Shown here: one piece after another, positions 58,207 to 64,000 of the stretch | Layout of the letters: the number at the start of each line of letters is the position of its first letter | Position numbering within the stretch: position 1 is the first letter of the stretch | NCBI GenBank assembly: GCA_019054805.1 | Contig: JAHQIY010000001.1 | Span: 11,794,501-11,858,500 of the forward strand | Length of the DNA stretch: 64,000 bases | Source: Brachionus manjavacas | Lineage: Eukaryota; Rotifera; Eurotatoria; Ploima; Brachionidae | Direction of reading: 5' to 3' | The notes under the pieces: generated by a model | What the model was told of the DNA's origin: nothing | Seen by the model: only the letters and a program-made list of their open reading frames with translations | Databases searched by the model: none | Translations under genes and position numbers: made by a program

Positions 58207-61200
58207 ATGGAGACCAATGTGATCGACGACTTGGACGTGGATTTCATGAACGGTAATTTTCACCAAATAAAAACTTACTTTTTTTGCTTACCCGTAACAC
58301 CTAAGAAATCCTGGGTTCATCCGAGCTGCACATGGCTGACAACATGATCCAAGACCTGATGGGCGACATGGCCTCAAAACCCAACAATCAAACCTGGTTC
58401 GATCAGAATCAAAATTTCAGTGGTTTAGATCAAAATTTTCCCCATCTTGCAAATACTTACCATCGCGAAGTCAACCAGCCACAAGTTTACCAATCTCAGC
58501 AGGTCGCCTACGAAACACCTGACTTCGCAAACAATCTGATGCCTGTGAGCATGCCCGACAGCAATCAAAACATGATCATACTCACCAATGAAACTCAGAT
58601 GGAAGTACCGCTGCTAAACGTGGAGCCTCAAAGCATTTTCATTTACAATGGCAATGAACCAACTAGGAAAAAGGCGCGCAAAAATCTCAAGGACATTCTT
58701 AACAGCGACAACGCTGCTTCGAATGATCCAGGCTATTTTGGCATAGCCCCGCAAGTGGTCAGTCCAATCGGACAAAATTTTCAGATGCCTTTGACTCCGC
58801 CATCGCCCATTTTGACCAAGACAGAGGCGAATTTCGGCGAAAAAGACAGCAAAAAAGCGCGCAAATCTAAAGGCCAGAGCGAAAATTTGCCGCAGGTTGA
58901 GTCAGGGGCAGAGGGAAAAAAAACCAAGGCTCCCAAGCGCACATCGCACAATGCCATTGAAAAAAAATACCGCTCTAGCATAAATGACAAGATACTCGAG
59001 CTAAAAATAAAGGTGGCCGGCAAGGATGTCAAACTGCAAAAGTCGGGCATACTCAGAAAAGCGCTGGACTACATAAACAATCTGGAGGACAACAATAGAC
59101 AACTTGTTGACGAAAACAGCAAGTTGCGCACAGCTTTGCAGACCATTTCTTTGAACTCGACCAATTTGCCCATCATTCAGAGTGTAATAAACAATGTCAA
59201 TCTAGCAGAGCCAAAGTTGAGGTTGATCGAGTCGCCGAACACGCCACCATCATCAGGCTCGTCCATAGAAGACGACTCTTTTTTGTCTGCGTCCGACTCG
59301 GAAAATTCCCTTAGTCAACATTCGCCAAGCATTGTGCCAAAAAATCAAAGCAAAACAGAGCGAGGCTACAAAAGCAAAAAGTTGAAAAAAGAAGCCATCA
59401 AAGAAAGCTCAAGAGTTGTTCTGTGCATGGTGGTGATGAGTGTGCTGCTGTTCAATCCTTTTAATCTACTGCTGCCATCAGCCAGCGTCCAAATGGAGCC
59501 GGAGCCAGGAGTTTACCAAAGCGAAAAGTGGTCGCATGGCCGAGTTCTAAATTGGTACCATGTCAACTCGACTGATTCGGGTCAAAAATTGGCCCATCAC
59601 AATTTTAATTTTGTGCTCAGCTGGATTCTGAATTCAGTGCTAATTTTGTTTTGTGTGCTCAAAGTGTGCATTAGTGGCGATTCGTATGTGAACTTGGGCG
59701 CGGACAACTTTGACGCCATTTCGTTCCATTATCAGCAGGCAGAGAAAAAATTTCAGCAGAACAAATACGAAGAGGCTTTTGTGAGCCTGGAAAAAGGTCT
59801 CAACGAGCTGGGACAAGCTGTGCCACGAACAAAAATTGAGCTGATCACAGGCATAGCTTGGCAACTGAACCGACTTGTGCTGAACAGACTCTACATTGGC
59901 ATACTGTTCACCAGATTGGGCATGTGGCTCTACGGCCTCAACAACTGCAAGATGTACAAGCTAGGCGCTGTTTTCTACTACGAGATGCACAAATTTTCCT
60001 ACTTGAACATGAAGTCCGAAAGAGACTTTGCTCTAAAGACGACCAGTGCCCAAACCAGCTCCTATTCTCTTCTAATGTGGCTGTACTATGCGCTCAGCAT
60101 GCATAACATGAGTGAGACATACACTCGGCTGGTTCGTGGCCGTAACAAGCAACTGACTCTTAGGGACAAGTTTAATATGTGCGAGTACTATTTTTCAATT
60201 ATTTTGGCATCTAAATTTCGCCTACCGTCTCATTTGACCAAAATTTTGAGCAAGTATATTCTCAAAACAAGTCTATTTATGATGTTGGATGGCACAGAGA
60301 GTGAGGATGATGACCAACCAGGATGTAAATTGAGAAAACTCAAATCGCTGCTCAACAAAAATCTTTTCATCCACTACATGGTTAACTTTGAGGATTATTC
60401 GTCCTCAAAGACAATGAAAAAAGCAGAAAGAGACGAGTGCAAAGCGAATGTGCTAAATTTGATTCAGTACAAACGACGCTTGTTGGCCAGCTCGTTTTTG
60501 TACGATTCGGATGACTCGCTTGATGCCAGCTGCGACACTAGGATAACTTGCACCAATGGAGTTTCGTGTGAATTTTTGATGTCCAAGTTTCAGGATTTTT
60601 TGCTCTCAAAAATGACCAACCATATATTCAACGAGTAAGTATTTATTCATTTATTTATTTAATAGAACCGAACCCCGTTACAACAAATCACTAGAATAAT
60701 GCTTAAAAAAAATAAACTGGTGCTCAATATAAAATTCTAAATGCTGATGATTCTCTAGAAATTCTAAATATCGGTAACATCTTTGGCCTAAAAAGGAGAA
60801 TATTCAACCCCACTGCAACTCACATTTTAGACTTTGGTCGCTTTTTGTTCAAATCTGATTTAGCCTTAATATCTGTACCCATCTTTACCCCATCAAGTAC
60901 AAATCGAACAAAAATTCTTCCTTTAGTCATTAACGGCACACTTGTCACGGTGTGAAAATAACCGCTTCAAATATTTAAATTAACCTTATCAATTTTCACA
61001 ACTTATCTAGATTTTATCTTTATGCTTTTATGAATCATTAATCATATGTCATAAATATTCCTATTTACCTTAAATTGAGGGTGCCGTCCTTTTTACTCTA
61101 CCTTAAATATTCTAGGTAGAATAAAAGTAACCTTTTCAGACCCAAAAAAATATTGGGTCCATAAAAATATTGGGTATATTTATTATTCTACCTAGAATAT

Positions 61201-63796
61201 TTAGGGTAGAGTAAAAGAATCCTAACTCTAAATTTATAATAAACGTTTATTCAACTCAATTTTGTTCTTTGTCTTCTTTCTATCTCCTCTGAAGTTAAGC
61301 GAAGGTATTCAGGCCTAATTCCCAAGACTAAGATTTGGTACGAATCCATTTGTTTTTAATACCCAGTCAACTTAATAACTGAAAAAAAAAAGAAAAATTT
61401 TCGAAATTAATTTTCGAAAAAAAAACATCAAAGATGGCCAAAAATTTCGAAAATTTTTCACTGTTATTTTTCGAAAATTTTTCACAATTGTTTTTCGAAA
61501 ATTTTTCATAATTATTTTTCGAAATCGATTCGTAGGGGAACTTAAAAATTTCATTATTAACTTAATTATTTTGATCATTTGATAAATTTTAGAATGATTT
61601 ATAAAAAAAATATTTATTAAAATTTAAATTATTAATTTAAAATTTTTAATTTGTTTATAAGAAAATATTAATATTAAAATAAAAATTCAGTTTATTTCTT
61701 TTCGGTTTCAGTCTTGCATTCCGAACAAATCCCACGTAGAACTAGTTTGTACATTGATTCATTGAATCCAATGTTCTGATCAAACAAAAAATCTTAAAAA
61801 AATATGATCAATGAAAAAATTAGTTACAAAAACTTTGAAATTCTTACCTTTTGCAGCCCTTAGAGCTGGAGTGTTCTGGTCCATTTTTGATCCTGTACTT
61901 TTAGCCCAAAAATCAGCATCAGGGACAAGTGCTTTGGCCATTACTCGAAATATTGATGTGCCACTTTGTTTCTGTTCAATCATTATTTTAATCCGATTAA
62001 ACAAGTTTTTGTGCATATAGATTCCTTCGTAGCTATTGTGAATAAGAATTTCTGTAGTGTTCGTACCAAATTTCCTTATCTCTTCAAACTCTTTTTCAGA
62101 ACCTACATATTTTAATATTTGCACGCACAATGGTAAAATATTTTGTATGAATGAAGGATCTTAAATTTTGAAAGTGATAAAAAAATATTAAAATTTGAAA
62201 AATTTTAAATTTACCCGTCAATTGTTTATATGTATCTATTTTTTCTATCAATTCTTTGTTTTCCCTTTCCTTGTTTTCTAGTTTTTTCTTTAAGTCATTT
62301 ATATATTCATCTCTTTCATTTAGTTTCCTATCATATTCATTATGTATTGATGTTTTTTTTAAATCATGATCTAACTCAACTTCATCTTCATTTTCATCAA
62401 AGCTTTCATTTTCTTTATGGCCATTTTTTAAGGAACTATTTTTATACGACGAATTTTTTTTTATCCGTTCAATATTTTGCCTACTTACACTAATAGAGCT
62501 CTTACAAGTGCTATTTTTTATTTTTTTGTCTCTTTTTCTTCTGACCTAACCTTACTCTCGAACCAAATAAAAGCAAGTTTTTCAGCCATATTTTAAGTTA
62601 AGCGTCATTTCTTAACTTAGGAATTGAGAATCAAAAATTCAAATGAATTTCTAAACCATAAATAGAATTTTAAACGATTTTTTCGGAAGTAAATTTTTGA
62701 TTGTGGGGAAAAAGTGGGGGTTTTAAAATGTTAAATTATGAAAATTGATTTTTAAATAGTATTTTGAAACCGTGAAGACATAAATTGGCTTGAAAGTTTT
62801 ATCTATTATTTTATCAAGATAAAAAGAGACAATTTTCTTAATCAAAACAAATTAAAAAATCTCAAAGAAAAAATATAAATAGCTCTTTAAATAATGTGTT
62901 AATTAATAAATAATATTTTAATATTTTAATTGAAATAAATTAAAAAATAAATTTTTTTTTATAGTTCTGGCGTGGTTTCGATTCAAAGACTTCTCAAACC
63001 AGACTATTTAGGAATTGACAACAGCTTGGAGATTATATCCAAGCTGAACAGCTCTGCTGATTTGGATGAGCAGCACAAAGAACTCGCTGATGTTGACCAA
63101 ATTAAATTTGAAAGATTAAAGCTGATGTACAGGAGCTGTATGGAGTATTTCTCGGCTTCTGATCTAAAAAAAAACACTCAAGTACAACTCGAAGCACATT
63201 TGGTATTGATTGAATTCCTTAGCATGCTGAATAACTGGAAAGTGAGAAAGTTTGACTCGAAAATAATGGACACAAATGAAATGAAAAATTCAAATAATAG
63301 TTTGTTCATTAAGTCGATAATTAACTTGTTGATGGCTTATGAAAACCTGTCAGAGCCAAAAATTGCCTTGGAACATTGTAAAAAAAGCGTTTCAGCTTTG
63401 GATTCGTTTAATCAAACAACAAGCTTTTCGACACAGGGTTTTTTAGTAGAGGTACTTTGAATTAGACTTAAAAATTTAAAGTTTGAAAATTTTATTTAGA
63501 AATTTGAACTTTTAATCTATGACTGGCTGTTATCGGCACAGATCTATCTTTGGACTAAGACCAAGTCGCACGATCTCGCCTTGTGCAATAAGTGTATGCA
63601 AAATTTTAGAAATAAAGTATCCGATTTTCCCGAATTGAATTTTAAAGTGGAAATGTATGAAACAATGATAAAATTTACTACAAATAGAAACCCGGTAAAA
63701 ATGCTGAATCCAATGTCAAAGTATCATCTTGTTTCAAGGTGTAATCAAGAGGCGTTTCAATCAATTAATTTTATTTTTAAAAAATTTAATCTTTAA
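58207..63796 (+). CDS. SREBF: SREBP sterol regulatory element-binding protein
   Basis: Four exons: 58207-58252, 58306-60634, 62965-63451, 63500-63796; about 1052 residues, close to vertebrate SREBPs. The acidic N-terminus (METNVIDDLDVDFM) is the activation domain. The bHLH-zipper at about residues 225-290 contains HNAIEKKYRSSINDKI with the SREBP-specific Tyr in the basic region. First membrane helix VVLCMVVMSVLLFNPFNLLL holds the Asn-Pro that Site-2 protease needs; the luminal loop has GRVLNW where vertebrates have the Site-1 RSVL; the second helix is FVLSWILNSVLILFCVL. A long C-terminal regulatory domain, the SCAP-binding part, follows. It is an ER-membrane precursor whose cleaved N-half drives lipid genes. 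The 2.3-kb third intron contains another gene on the opposite strand. Splice choices come from frame and consensus. Confidence 0.93.
60635..61089. other. Start of SREBP intron 3
   Basis: Non-coding sequence after the GTAAGT donor; AT-rich, nothing recognised before the foldback element. Confidence 0.4.
61090..61217. repeat. 128-bp foldback element
   Basis: Arms of about 36 bp (TTTTACTCTACCTTAAATAT... and the inverse ending ...AGGGTAGAGTAAAAG) are nearly perfect inverted repeats. The loop holds two AATATTGGGT direct repeats. No clear target duplication. It would form a strong hairpin in the SREBP pre-mRNA. Confidence 0.8.
61443..61528. repeat. 24-bp minisatellite, about 3.5 copies
   Basis: TCGAAAATTTTTCA-type units recur at exact 24-bp steps (TCGA at 61447, 61471, 61495, TCG at 61519). 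A related TTTTCGAAA pair lies just upstream at 61400-61420. Confidence 0.85.
61692..62589 (-). CDS. Nested coiled-coil/BEN-like protein gene
   Basis: Lies wholly in SREBP intron 3 on the opposite strand. Exons 62215-62589, 61848-62159 and 61692-61792 join at good GT-AG sites, ending ICSECKTETEKK. The start MAEKLAFIWFES resembles BEN-protein N-termini. The first exon then changes frame by one base near the seven-T run at about 62521-62527 (one more base makes the total 789 nt, exactly 263 codons). A charged coiled coil follows (KLNERDEYINDLKKKLENKE), then GIYMHKNLFNRIKIMIEQKQ, SIFRVMAKALVPDADFWAKS and TPALRAAKDFLF, whose spacing resembles a BEN DNA/protein-binding domain. The gene structure is well supported; the domain call is tentative. 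The single-base break is probably a sequence error or a fresh lesion. Confidence 0.55.
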
Positions 63797-64000
63797 TTTT
63801 AAATATAAAAATATTTTTTTGTTTAAAATATAATTTAGATAAGAGCATTGACCAGCTGAGCTAAGGATTTTAAAGATTTCTCTAATTTCAATCATTTTTA
63901 GTTTACATTAATACAAATCCATGTACATTGTTTTTTAAAACTTTTAAAGAAGTTCATACCCACATATAATTAGAATTAATTTTTATTATTGTTTTTTAGA
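63797..64000. other. 3' flank of SREBP
   Basis: AT-rich; no clear AATAAA within the first 100 bp. No further feature before the window ends. Confidence 0.4.

Noticed and set aside
63840-63880. tRNA-like sequence on the minus strand (TTAGCTCAGCTGGT)
   Set aside because: It resembles a tRNA D-arm, but the D-stem does not pair and no anticodon or T-arm (GGTTCGA) follows.
1-64000. CRISPR arrays, operons, bacterial promoters or terminators
   Set aside because: Split genes with GT-AG introns show a eukaryotic sequence; no spaced direct-repeat array was seen.

Overview
The window is from a small-genome, strongly AT-rich metazoan. Genes are split by GT-AG introns mostly 50-120 bp long, and they include clear animal orthologues: SREBP, the bHLH factor PTF1A, an Emi1-like F-box protein, a CUB/trypsin protease and an SLC5 transporter. 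A monogonont rotifer or a similar compact protostome is my best guess. That is inference from gene style and composition; no diagnostic marker was seen.

Layout. 1-3.5 kb: a dead Tigger/pogo transposase split by a GC-rich LINE fragment. 4.2-6.2 kb (-): an SLC5 sodium/solute symporter with two single-base frame breaks. 7-10 kb: a nest of LINE fragments. 11.6-12.3 kb: secreted DNA/RNA non-specific nuclease, copy 1. 13.6-14.6 kb: LINE remnant carrying a hAT-type MITE. 16.1-16.8 kb: Emi1-like F-box protein with an E2F-like site just upstream. 17.4-23.0 kb: secreted CUB-CUB-trypsin protease with a 3.3-kb intron full of repeats. 23.5-24.5 kb: LINE. 26.2-26.9 kb: nuclease copy 2. 27.3-28.2 kb: degenerate Mutator-like element. 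28.3-33.1 kb: two more LINEs, one hit by a DD37E mariner. 33.4-34.3 kb (-): FkbM/Star-like methyltransferase. 35.5-36.5 kb: LINE with a 147-bp tandem triplication. 39.2-40.9 kb: Tc1 element. 42.5-43.7 kb: exons of unrecognised genes. 45.6-47.2 kb (-): PTF1A. 47.2-58.2 kb: mostly gene-poor, with two LINE fragments. 58.2-63.8 kb: SREBP, with a separate three-exon gene nested on the other strand of its third intron.

The genes do not form one pathway; this is an ordinary eukaryotic neighbourhood. The most notable signals are regulatory or structural: an SRE-1-like box before SREBP, an E2F-like box before the Emi1-like gene, a shared core promoter for the two nucleases, and several readable transposon insertions (TSDs, TIRs, restored frames). 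At least three otherwise intact genes are broken by one base in A/T homopolymers, so either the assembly has homopolymer errors or these are very young lesions. I saw no credible undescribed multi-gene system.
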